NCBI GenBank assembly: GCA_903862935.1
Contig: CAIOZY010000055.1
Location: 1-62,595, forward strand
Source: an uncultured Opitutaceae bacterium
GTDB lineage: Bacteria > Verrucomicrobiota > Verrucomicrobiia > Opitutales > Opitutaceae
Direction of reading: 5' to 3'
DNA: 62,595 nucleotides
A program made the position numbers and the translations under genes. Of the stretch, positions 42,509 to 50,484 are shown one piece after another. The notes beneath the pieces are model-generated. The model searched no databases. It saw nothing but the letters and a program-made list of their open reading frames with translations, and had not been told where the DNA came from. Position 1 is the stretch's first letter; every line of letters starts with the position of its first letter.

Positions 42509-43630
42509 ATGAAACTGCGCACCCTCCTTTTCTGGTCAGCTCCGGTGGTCCTCGCTGCCGGGTGGTGGTGGATAGCCCGACCCTCCGGGATCGCAGGGAC
42601 CCAGGGAGCCCCGGGCGCCGTGCCCGTCGTGACGGCGCGGGTCCAGCGCCGCGACGTGCCGGTATACCTCTCCGGACTGGGCCGGGTTCAGGCCCTCAGC
42701 ATGGTGACCGTGAAGTCGCAGATCGACGGCCGGATCCTGCGGATTGTGCCCCGGGAGGGCCAGGATGTGCGGGCGGGGGAGCTGCTGGTCCAGATCGATC
42801 CCCGGCCCGCGCGCGCGGCCTTGGACCAGGCCTTGGCGAAGAGCGCCCAGGATGGCGCCCATCTGGCCTATGCGCGGAAGGTGCTCGAGCGCGATGCTGG
42901 CCTTCTCTCAAAGGGTCTCCTGGACCAGCAATCCTTCGATCTCCAGCAGGCGACGGTGGCCCAGGACGAGGCCCTGGCCAATGCCGATGCCGCGGCGGTT
43001 CAGGATGCCCGCCTGACGCTGGACTACACCGAGATCGTTTCGCCTATCGACGGCCGCGTCGGCCTGCGGATGGTGGACGAGGGCAACATCGTCCACGCCA
43101 GCGACGCGTCAGGCCTGCTCACGGTGGCCCGCATACGGCCAATTTCGGTCGTCTTCAGCGTTCCGGACACGAGCCTGTCCGAGCTGCACGCCGCGATGGC
43201 TGAGGGAGGAACAGATCTCGCACTGAAGGTTGAGGCATTTGACCGCGAGAACGATGGCCTCTTGGACACGGGAACTTTGGCAGCGGTCGACAACCAAGTC
43301 GACCCGGCGAGCGGGACAATCCGCCTGAAGGGAGTCTTCGACAATCCGCAGCTCAGACTCTGGCCCGGGCAATTTGTTAACGTGAGGCTCCAGACGAGCG
43401 TCCTCCGGAAGGCTATCGTTGTTGCTTCCCGCGCCGTGCAGCAGGGGCCCAAGGGCGACTTTGTGTTTGTTGCTAAGCAGGACCTGACGGCCGAGATCCG
43501 GCCGATCGCGGCCGGAGCGGGCAGCGGCGACGTCCTGGTCGTCGAGCGGGGTCTTTCGGAAGGCGAGGTCGTCATCGTGGACGGGCAGTTCCTGCTCAAA
43601 GCGGGCTCCCGCCTGGCTCCGGCGCCTTAG
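42509..43630 (+). CDS. RND efflux periplasmic adaptor (membrane fusion protein)
   Basis: 373 residues from ATG 42509. A single N-terminal anchor helix (LLFWSAPVVLAAGWWWIA) is followed by the first lipoyl half-motif (SQIDGRILRIVPREGQDVRAG), a coiled-coil hairpin (about 90-155), the second lipoyl half (IVSPIDGRVGLRMVDEGNIV) and beta-barrel and membrane-proximal domains (DPASGTIRLKGVFDN, LWPGQFVNVRL). It resembles MdtA. It links the permease to an outer-membrane channel. A longer frame from 42071 is a shadow of the permease gene. Confidence 0.93.
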   Translation: MKLRTLLFWSAPVVLAAGWWWIARPSGIAGTQGAPGAVPVVTARVQRRDVPVYLSGLGRVQALSMVTVKSQIDGRILRIVPREGQDVRAGELLVQIDPRPARAALDQALAKSAQDGAHLAYARKVLERDAGLLSKGLLDQQSFDLQQATVAQDEALANADAAAVQDARLTLDYTEIVSPIDGRVGLRMVDEGNIVHASDASGLLTVARIRPISVVFSVPDTSLSELHAAMAEGGTDLALKVEAFDRENDGLLDTGTLAAVDNQVDPASGTIRLKGVFDNPQLRLWPGQFVNVRLQTSVLRKAIVVASRAVQQGPKGDFVFVAKQDLTAEIRPIAAGAGSGDVLVVERGLSEGEVVIVDGQFLLKAGSRLAPAP

Positions 43631-43633
43631 GGC

Positions 43634-43664
43634 GTCTTAAAGAAAATTCATACAGCGTTAAGAC
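43634..43664. promoter_or_regulatory. Inverted repeat after the efflux operon
   Basis: GTCTTAA (43634-43640) and TTAAGAC (43658-43664) are perfect 7-base arms with a 17-base spacer, right after the adaptor stop. No T-run follows on the plus strand. It may be a weak terminator of the efflux operon or an operator for the TonB receptor that starts 143 bases later. Confidence 0.35.
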
Positions 43665-43806
43665 TCCCCTAATATAAGAAGAGCACCCTGCATCCGGTTC
43701 CCGGTCTCGCCCCTACCCTCCCCGGGACTGTCAGGACCCTGATACCCCAATCTGACCCGCCGTTCGAATACCCGTTTCGATATGCAGGCCTTTTTCCCCT
43801 AGCCCA

Positions 43807-46800
43807 ATGACCCCAACCATGAAACAAACCGTGAAGACAGCCGCCACGGCACTTGCCGTCGCGTTAGCCTCCTGCAGCAGCCTGTTCGGCCAAACCGCGC
43901 CCGCCGCGGACGACCAGCCCATAGAACTGAGCACCTTCGTCGTAACCGGATCCAACATTCCGACGGCGGCAGACCGGACGGACGTTCCCGTGACCGTTCT
44001 TGGGAAAAAGGATATCCAGCAATCGGGCTTGAGCGCCGACGTGCTGGACATCCTGCGCAGCCGCATGCCCGAAGTGGCGGGCCGCAGCAACGCCGGCAAG
44101 AGCAACGCCACCAACCGCAACCAGTTCACCGCGGGCGGCTCGCAGCTGTCGCTGCGCAACCTGGCGACCCTCGTCCTCCTGAACGGCCGCCGCATGGCGA
44201 CCAGCGGTATCAACGCGGCGGGCGGCCTCAACTTTGTTGACGTAAGCCAGATTCCGACCGCGGCAATCGACCATATTGAAGTGCTGACCGATGGGGCCTC
44301 GGCAATTTACGGCTCCGACGCCGTGGGCGGCGTGGTCAACGTCATCCTCAAGTCGGACTACCAGGGCGCGGAGATCGGCGGCCGCTACGCCGTGACCAAC
44401 AACACCGGCCGTTACAGCGAGCGCTCGGGCTACATCATCGCCGGCGGGGGCACGAAGGGAGTCAACCTCACCATCACGGGAAGCTGGTCGAAGACCGACC
44501 CGCTCTGGCAGAGCCAGCGTCCGTTCATCGCCTACAACCCGAGGTCCGGCACGGCCCTTCCCGGCTACGTGAGCGGCAACTTCCTGAGCCCGACTCTGGC
44601 GACGCCGAAGACGACCAACCCAACCGGCACCGCTGCAACGGCGGCCAACATCGCCGCCCTGGTCGCCAACGGCACCTACCTGGCCTCGGGTAGCACCTCG
44701 ATTCCGGCCTTCAACGCCGCACCGTATGAGACGCTTCTCTTGGGCCAGACCCAGAAGGCAGCGGTCGCCAACCTCACCGTCGACATCGTGCCGAAGAAAC
44801 TCGCTGTGTTCGCGGACCTGGAGATCACGCAAACCAACGGGTTCGACCAAGACAGCAACTTCCTCGGAAATTCCGCGACGAGCGGCGGCGCCGTCGCCAC
44901 CCAGTTCACGATCGCGCCCATTCCGGCCGGCTCCCCCTACAACCCGATCGCCGGAGCGGTGAGCGGAGTCATCATCCAGGCCCCCGACCTTCCCGTCTAC
45001 AATCTCTTTCAAACCAAGGGCCTGCGCGGCACCCTCGGCTTCAAGGGCGAGATCAACGACAAGTGGTCCTGGGAGGTGGGAGGAACGCACAACGACAACA
45101 AGACCAACGTCCAGATCGTAAACCAGCTCTTCGCCCCCAATTTGAACGCCGCGATCGCCGGCGGTTACGACGCCAGCGGCAACGCGGTCGCCGGGGGAGC
45201 CTACAGCAAGGTCGCGACGATCGGCAGCTACGCCTCGGGCAGCCCGCAGTACGTCTACCAACCCGCCCTCGACCCGTTTGCGCGGTCCGGCCGCAATCCG
45301 GCGTCCCTGGCAAATGTCTACGGAACGGAGCTGATCCAGACCGAAAGCAAGCTCGACACCTACGACCTGAAGGTGGTCGGGACGCCGTGGGACCTGCCCG
45401 GTGGCAAGCTCGGGATGGCGGCCGGGGCCGCGTGGCGCAAGGAGACCCTGACCGGCACCCCGGACTCCAGCGCCTACAACCTGAGCACCTCGGCGATCCG
45501 CCACAACTGGGGCTCGAGCGGGATCTTCTTCGATCCCTGGAGCAAGAGCCGCACAACCAAGGCGTACTTTGGGGAATTGCGTATTCCGCTCACCGGCGAA
45601 AAGGCGACCCTGCCGATGCTGCACAACGTGGAGCTTTCCCTCGCGATGCGCTACGAGAACTACAGCGACGCGGGCAACTCGGACTCTCCCAAGGTCGGCC
45701 TGCGCTGGCAGCCCTTCGACGATCAGTTCACGGTTCGCGGCACGTACTCGAAGGCCTTCACCGTCCCGGACCTGTTCCACGAGTACGGACCGCCTTTCGC
45801 GACCCTGACCTCGGGCAACAGCTTCCTGTCCAACAACACCCTGAGCCCGGCCGGTGCGATCAACCCCGCCTTTATCGGGATGGCCTACTATTCAGGCAAC
45901 GGCAACAACCCGAGCCTGCAGCCCGCCTACGCCTGGTCGCGCTCCGTCGGCTTCTCCGCCTCGCCCAAGGCGATCAAGGGGCTCACCCTCGGGGTCGACT
46001 ACGTCAATATCTTCCAGAAGGGACTGCCGGCCGGCCTGGGTGCCTCCACGATCATCCAGAGCGTGAACACCCTGGGATCAGCCTCGCCTTTCTTCTCCCA
46101 GCTCGGCCTGGGCGCCCTCCCGGGCTCCAGCGGGGCGAACAACGCCGCCATCTCGGCTCCGTACGGCCTGTACAACCTGCTCGCGAGCGGCACCTACCAG
46201 GGCAACCTCTATGTCCTGGACCGCTTCGTCAACTCAGGCGGCACGCACGAGACGATGTACGACTTTAACATCGAGTATCAGCGCGCCGTCGCCTCGGCGG
46301 GAACCTTCACTGTCGGCACCACGGGAACGTACCTACAGTCCTTCCTCTACGCAGTGCTGCCCAACGCGCCCTTCTACGAGTACGCCGGCTACTCCACGAA
46401 TGGCCAGACCATGAGCGGGACCTTCCCCCACTGGAGCTTCTATTCGACCCTGGAGTGGAGCAAGGGCGACTGGGACCTGCTGGTGGCCAATAACTACATG
46501 AGCGCCATGATCGACATCCCGAGCGGCCAGATCCCTAATCCCTACCTGTCGACCCATCCGGCCACCAAGGTCGAATCCTACACAACCTGGGATCTCCAGA
46601 TCGCTTACACCCTGAGCAAGCAGACGGCCGGCCACCTGTGGGCCTTCCTGCAGGGGATGGGCATCACGGTTGGCATGAAAAACGCGTTCAACCACTTCGG
46701 ACCCCTGGCCCCGTTGTCGCAGGCCGCCAACATCAACAACAACAACGTCGACACGGGAGCCTACTCGCCGATCGGCCGGCTCACGTACGTCAGCGCACGA

Positions 46801-46812
46801 ATCAAGTTCTGA
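43807..46812 (+). CDS. TonB-dependent outer-membrane receptor
   Basis: 1001 residues, signal peptide cleaved near LFGQT (residue 29; ATG 43819 is an equally good start). A TonB-box-like segment (IELSTFVVTGSNIP) precedes the plug domain (about 55-170: VLDILRSRMPEVAG, LATLVLLNGRRM, VLTDGASAIYGSDAVGGVVN). The barrel of about 800 residues ends YVSARIKF with the terminal phenylalanine. The DGASAIYGSDAVGGV wording is common in receptors for carbohydrates or other organic ligands. It is the first gene of a plus-strand arm, followed after 19 bases by two secreted Cache-like proteins, probably in one transcript. Confidence 0.93.
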   Translation: MTPTMKQTVKTAATALAVALASCSSLFGQTAPAADDQPIELSTFVVTGSNIPTAADRTDVPVTVLGKKDIQQSGLSADVLDILRSRMPEVAGRSNAGKSNATNRNQFTAGGSQLSLRNLATLVLLNGRRMATSGINAAGGLNFVDVSQIPTAAIDHIEVLTDGASAIYGSDAVGGVVNVILKSDYQGAEIGGRYAVTNNTGRYSERSGYIIAGGGTKGVNLTITGSWSKTDPLWQSQRPFIAYNPRSGTALPGYVSGNFLSPTLATPKTTNPTGTAATAANIAALVANGTYLASGSTSIPAFNAAPYETLLLGQTQKAAVANLTVDIVPKKLAVFADLEITQTNGFDQDSNFLGNSATSGGAVATQFTIAPIPAGSPYNPIAGAVSGVIIQAPDLPVYNLFQTKGLRGTLGFKGEINDKWSWEVGGTHNDNKTNVQIVNQLFAPNLNAAIAGGYDASGNAVAGGAYSKVATIGSYASGSPQYVYQPALDPFARSGRNPASLANVYGTELIQTESKLDTYDLKVVGTPWDLPGGKLGMAAGAAWRKETLTGTPDSSAYNLSTSAIRHNWGSSGIFFDPWSKSRTTKAYFGELRIPLTGEKATLPMLHNVELSLAMRYENYSDAGNSDSPKVGLRWQPFDDQFTVRGTYSKAFTVPDLFHEYGPPFATLTSGNSFLSNNTLSPAGAINPAFIGMAYYSGNGNNPSLQPAYAWSRSVGFSASPKAIKGLTLGVDYVNIFQKGLPAGLGASTIIQSVNTLGSASPFFSQLGLGALPGSSGANNAAISAPYGLYNLLASGTYQGNLYVLDRFVNSGGTHETMYDFNIEYQRAVASAGTFTVGTTGTYLQSFLYAVLPNAPFYEYAGYSTNGQTMSGTFPHWSFYSTLEWSKGDWDLLVANNYMSAMIDIPSGQIPNPYLSTHPATKVESYTTWDLQIAYTLSKQTAGHLWAFLQGMGITVGMKNAFNHFGPLAPLSQAANINNNNVDTGAYSPIGRLTYVSARIKF

Positions 46813-46831
46813 CCCTCAACAACGACTATCC

Positions 46832-47338
46832 ATGAAAGCATCCTGCCTCCGCTTCCTCCTCTCAACAGCCGCATTCGGCATCGCAGCCCTGGCCCACGCC
46901 TCGGACGCGCCTGCCAACCCCGCCTGGGGCAAGGCCGCGGACAACAAGATCCTCGCCCAAGCCTGGGTCAACCAAACGATGGCCGCCAACTCCGACCTGC
47001 TCGTCATCGGTGTCCATGCCTTCAGGCCCGGCACCCAAGACGAGCGCATGATCGCGTCCAACCTTGATCGCATCAACAAGGAGGATGACGACGACGACAA
47101 GGGCGCCGTCGCCGAGGGCAAGACCGTCCTCGCCCCGAACATGAAGGACCCGAACAAGTTCGAGGTGCTCATGCCCCTAACCGACTCCAAGGGCGCGATC
47201 GTCGGCGCCATCGGCTTCGTGTTCCGCTACCAGAAGGGCGAGAGCCAGATTAAGATGCTCAAGAAGGCGACGGCGCTGCGCGACGCATTCGGCGCGACGC
47301 TCAGCGTAGCATCCGACCTGTTCAAGCCGGTCAAGTGA
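46832..47338 (+). CDS. Secreted single Cache-like domain protein with acidic motif
   Basis: 168 residues: signal peptide to about residue 23 (ALAHASD), then one alpha/beta domain. Key features are LLVIGVHAFRPGTQDERMIA, SNLDRINKEDDDDDKGAV with five consecutive aspartates (85-89), and FEVLMPLTDSKGAIVGAIGF. I know no named family for it. The layout (ligand-loop glycine and acidic residues followed by a strand with PL..KG..VG) resembles a Cache/PDC sensor domain without any membrane anchor. The same domain forms the N-terminus of the propeller fusion at 57756-59129 and, duplicated, the next gene. Likely a periplasmic ligand-binding protein serving the adjacent receptor; that role is inference. 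Confidence 0.75.
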   Translation: MKASCLRFLLSTAAFGIAALAHASDAPANPAWGKAADNKILAQAWVNQTMAANSDLLVIGVHAFRPGTQDERMIASNLDRINKEDDDDDKGAVAEGKTVLAPNMKDPNKFEVLMPLTDSKGAIVGAIGFVFRYQKGESQIKMLKKATALRDAFGATLSVASDLFKPVK

Positions 47339-48249
47339 ACGCCGGAAAGGCGGGATCCGAATTGAAGCACCGCATCGTCTCCCTAGCCCCGCTGGCCTTA
47401 CTGGCCGCGGGGCTAGTTTTTGGCCCGGCACCCGCCAGAGCAAAGGCGATCCGGACCACCTATGCCCAGCTGCTGGTCGACTGGGTCGTTTTTCACGACT
47501 CCGAGGTGATCTCGGCCGCAATCCATGCCGTTCCGCCCGGTGGGACAGCGCCATTGGTGGTGGCCGTGAGCACGGGGCAGGCGGGTGAGACATCCGGCGG
47601 TTCAGTCCTGGAGGTCATCCGCACCGGCCAACCGGCCCTCACTCCCGGGAAGGATCCGGGGAGCTATGACCTCGTGCTGCCCCTGCTTGACGCGAACGAC
47701 TCGACCGTAGGGGCCCTGGAGCTCGCCTTCAGGTTCCATCCCGGGCAGTCCGAGAGGAAACTCCTTGAGCGGGCGACCGCTCTCCGCAGCCGGCTTCAGG
47801 AGATCACCCCGAAACTGGCCACCCTGTTCGATCCCTACACCAAGGGGTACGAGCCGACCGACACCCTGGCCCAGCGGATCAACCAGATCCTTCTCGAGCA
47901 CCATCCCGACGTGAATGTGATCGCCATCCACATTACAAAGCCGGGCGAGAAGTTCAACCGGGTCTGGGGCATCAACCGGCCCGACTTCATAGGGCGCAAT
48001 TCCGACGAGATAGACACCGACACCGAGAGGACCGGCCGGATCGTCATGCAGGTCATTCCCGCGACGCACCGGATGGAGGTCCACATGCCGCTGCTATCCC
48101 CCAACGGCGTCCTCATCGGGACCCTCTGCACTGTCTACTTCTGGCACGAGGTTGGGGAGGCAAGCGACTTCTACGGCCGCTCGCTCGCCATCATGGAGGA
48201 GGCCCGCCTCATCACCCCCGTCAACCGGGACGACCTGTTCAGGCCCTAA
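47335..48249 (+). CDS. Secreted tandem Cache-like domain protein
   Basis: 304 residues, GTG start overlapping the previous stop (GTGA). After a signal sequence (to about residue 36, PARAKA) there are two copies of the domain seen in the upstream gene. Copy one (about 40-155: YAQLLVDWVVFHDSEVISAA, DLVLPLLDANDSTVGALELA) has lost the aspartate run. Copy two (about 178-295: VNVIAIHITKPGEKFNRVWG, IGRNSDEIDTDTERTGRI, MEVHMPLLSPNGVLIGTL) is closer to a canonical Cache domain. It appears to be a sensing or binding protein. It converges with the chimeric receptor gene at 48239, overlapping it by 11 bases. Confidence 0.72.
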   Translation: MNAGKAGSELKHRIVSLAPLALLAAGLVFGPAPARAKAIRTTYAQLLVDWVVFHDSEVISAAIHAVPPGGTAPLVVAVSTGQAGETSGGSVLEVIRTGQPALTPGKDPGSYDLVLPLLDANDSTVGALELAFRFHPGQSERKLLERATALRSRLQEITPKLATLFDPYTKGYEPTDTLAQRINQILLEHHPDVNVIAIHITKPGEKFNRVWGINRPDFIGRNSDEIDTDTERTGRIVMQVIPATHRMEVHMPLLSPNGVLIGTLCTVYFWHEVGEASDFYGRSLAIMEEARLITPVNRDDLFRP

Positions 48250-50419
48250 AGGGGTTCCCTGTACCGCCTGCAGCCTCAGGGGCGACTCGTAGCTTGGGCC
48301 AACTCAGACGGGGCCGCGGAAGTGCCGCGAGCCCCGCCTCGATAAACGGAGTCCTCAGTCGAGCTTCGCAAGCTCCTCCTGCACGACCTCGGGGGTCAGG
48401 GGCATGAAGACGCCCTCCTGGGCAACCACATCCTGACCCTGCCGGCTCAGGACCAGCTTCAGGAATTCCTTGATCTTGGGCTCGAGCGTCTTGCCCGGAG
48501 GCCGGTTGGCCGTGCTGCTCACCGTCGAGACGGAAGATCGCCTGGCCCGTGACGGGCAGGGTGAGACCGGTCGTGACGAGAACGTTCGTGCGGTTGATCC
48601 AGTAGGCCGCCAGCGAGGCAAACAGGGTGTGGGAGGGGTTCTCGACCTTGAGGCCGCCCTCGTACTGCAGGCCCTTTTCAGCCGGGAATCCGGCATGGCC
48701 GGTCTGGTCGACCGAGGTGACGACGTTCGGTACAACCGACTGGCTCCAAGCCGCGTAGGCCGAGACGACCTTCGTGACGTCGAAGACGAGTCCGGCCTGG
48801 CCTGTGACTGAACTGACGGTCTGGGCCAGATACGGGGATGTGGCCGGATTGAAGGGGTCCAGACCGTGGGACGCCTGAGAGTCGTGGCGGAGGCCGGCAG
48901 TGACGTGCAGGCGCTCGCCGATCTTCATCTGGTCGGATACGTACTCACCCAGATTATCGAGCGTGTCCCGGGGGCTCTGCGGCTTGGTGCCGTCGGCCGG
49001 ATATGCGGTCTGGCCCAAGACGGGGGCGAAGGGGTTCAGGGCGGGCAGTATGTTCGGTCCGAATGCCCAGCGCTGGTTGTTGTAGAACTCTTGGCCCCCT
49101 CCGACTCCGAAAAGGACCGTGTTCTGGAACTTTTCCGGCCCGAACTTGCCGCTGAAGTTTGCGTCGAAGAAATTGTACCGGTGCCCGTTCGTGTTGTGGT
49201 TGTACTGCCGCGAGAAGGTCGTCGCGGGGGTCGCATACGCCGGGGTCTTCGGGAGGAAGATCGACGTGTTGTTCGTGTCATAGTCGGTGACCGTGTCCGT
49301 GTGCCAGACCGAGCGGGTCTGGACGCGAAGGGTCCAGTTCTTCTCCCACCGCTTTTGGAAGGCCAGGGAGAAGGTGGCGCCCCGGTCGCGGCTGACGTCG
49401 GTCGGGTCCTGGTAGACCGTGTTGAGCGGGACAAGCAGGTACCGAGCGTTCTCGCCGTAGGCGGCGCTGCTCGTGACAACGCCATTTAGGCTGAAGACCG
49501 GAATCGACGTTCCTGTGAAGATCGGGAGGATGCCGTTGTCGTAGCGGCGCTTGTCCTGGCCGTACTCGACCTTGGCCCGGATATAGGTTCCCGGCCCCCA
49601 GCGGTAGGTGAGCGAGGGGTAGAGCTGGAACTGCTTGTCATAGTCCCCCTTGCGGAAGGGCTTGTTGCTCTCGGCGTCAAAAATCACCCGGTACAGCCAG
49701 TGCTTGCCGGAGTCGATCGGCCCGGTGGCGTCGATCGTGCCGCCGTAGCTCGTCTGGTCTCCGAAGTTGTTGTACCGGCCACCGTAGGTCGAAACGTAGA
49801 AGCGCGTCCTGATCTCTGAGGTTGCCTGCGGGTTCTTCGTCACGATGTTCATCATGCCGCCGGGGTGCATCTGCCCGTAGAGGACCGAGTTGGGGCCCTT
49901 CAGGAACTCGAGGCTTTCGACGTCGGCCGCCGAGGTTGCGCTGTGGTTGAACATGCCGCCCTGGAGCCCGTCGTACTCGAGGTTCTGGGTGAAGGTACCC
50001 GTGTTCGGGAAGCCGCGGAAGCTGAAGCCGTTCGTGTTCCCCTGGGACTGGAAGATGCCGATCACGTAGTTGTACACGTCCTGCAGCGAGGTCGCGTTGC
50101 GGTCCGAGATCGAGTTCGAGTTGAGGATCTGCAGCGAGGACGATAGCTCCTTGAGGTTCGTTGCAACCTTGGTCGCCATCGAGGAGGTCTCCTCGTGGTA
50201 GGCACCGATGTCGGTCGTGACCTCGAAGGCGTTGAGTTGGACGACCCGGTCCGACTCCGCCTGCTTCATCTCATCAGCGGTAGGCACCAGGGCCGGGGAT
50301 GCGGAGGCGGCTGCTGCGGGCTTTTCTTGGGCGAACGAACCCGGCATAAACGCGCCGGAAACGAGAACAATCAGGGCATACGGTAGTGCACGGCCGATGG
50401 CCGACTTGGTGGGGTTCAT
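48239..50419 (-). CDS. TonB-dependent receptor, 3' truncated and fused to an out-of-frame tail
   Basis: 726 codons from ATG 50419, signal peptide to about residue 31 (PGSFAQ). Plug (about 70-195: FSFRGFPNTGTFTQNLEYDG, VESLEFLKGPNSVLYGQMHP) and barrel of the ferric-siderophore (FhuA-like) type run normally to TGQAIFRLDGEQ at about 48525. There a receptor of this class would continue for about 150 more residues to a terminal aromatic. Instead the frame runs into arginine- and glycine-rich nonsense (ARAQDQGIPEAGPEPAGSG) to a chance stop at 48239, because the DNA beyond 48525 is the tail of a binding-protein gene in another frame. The barrel cannot close, so this is probably a pseudogene. It follows S5 by 65 bases. 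Confidence 0.75.
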   Translation of the reverse strand: MNPTKSAIGRALPYALIVLVSGAFMPGSFAQEKPAAAASASPALVPTADEMKQAESDRVVQLNAFEVTTDIGAYHEETSSMATKVATNLKELSSSLQILNSNSISDRNATSLQDVYNYVIGIFQSQGNTNGFSFRGFPNTGTFTQNLEYDGLQGGMFNHSATSAADVESLEFLKGPNSVLYGQMHPGGMMNIVTKNPQATSEIRTRFYVSTYGGRYNNFGDQTSYGGTIDATGPIDSGKHWLYRVIFDAESNKPFRKGDYDKQFQLYPSLTYRWGPGTYIRAKVEYGQDKRRYDNGILPIFTGTSIPVFSLNGVVTSSAAYGENARYLLVPLNTVYQDPTDVSRDRGATFSLAFQKRWEKNWTLRVQTRSVWHTDTVTDYDTNNTSIFLPKTPAYATPATTFSRQYNHNTNGHRYNFFDANFSGKFGPEKFQNTVLFGVGGGQEFYNNQRWAFGPNILPALNPFAPVLGQTAYPADGTKPQSPRDTLDNLGEYVSDQMKIGERLHVTAGLRHDSQASHGLDPFNPATSPYLAQTVSSVTGQAGLVFDVTKVVSAYAAWSQSVVPNVVTSVDQTGHAGFPAEKGLQYEGGLKVENPSHTLFASLAAYWINRTNVLVTTGLTLPVTGQAIFRLDGEQHGQPASGQDARAQDQGIPEAGPEPAGSGCGCPGGRLHAPDPRGRAGGACEARLRTPFIEAGLAALPRPRLSWPKLRVAPEAAGGTGNPFRA
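48355..48520 (-). pseudogene. Remnant of a sixth PstS-fold binding protein (S6 tail)
   Basis: In the +1-shifted frame relative to the receptor, the DNA reads ANRPPGKTLEPKIKEFLKLV, then LSRQGQDVVAQEGVFMPL and EVVQEELAKLD to TGA 48355-48357. This is the C-terminal 55 residues of the same family as S1-S5 (compare NRDPGRPMDPRLKEFLEFVL in S5). No start or upstream part of such a gene exists; the preceding DNA is receptor sequence. The junction lies between about 48512 and 48530. A deletion joining a receptor gene to a downstream binding-protein gene explains it; an assembly collapse is the alternative. Confidence 0.75.
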
Positions 50420-50484
50420 AGGTAAGTAACCGGAGATAAGAAGGCCTCCGGATGAAATCAACGTGAATTCTACCTTAAAAATAA

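Noticed and set aside
43864-45780. 638-codon minus-strand frame opposite the TonB receptor
   Set aside because: Valine/arginine/glycine-rich mirror of the receptor plug and barrel, no start or family.
48239-48520. C-terminal 95 residues of the receptor frame as a genuine domain
   Set aside because: They read as low-complexity nonsense, and the alternative frame of the same DNA encodes a recognisable conserved tail.
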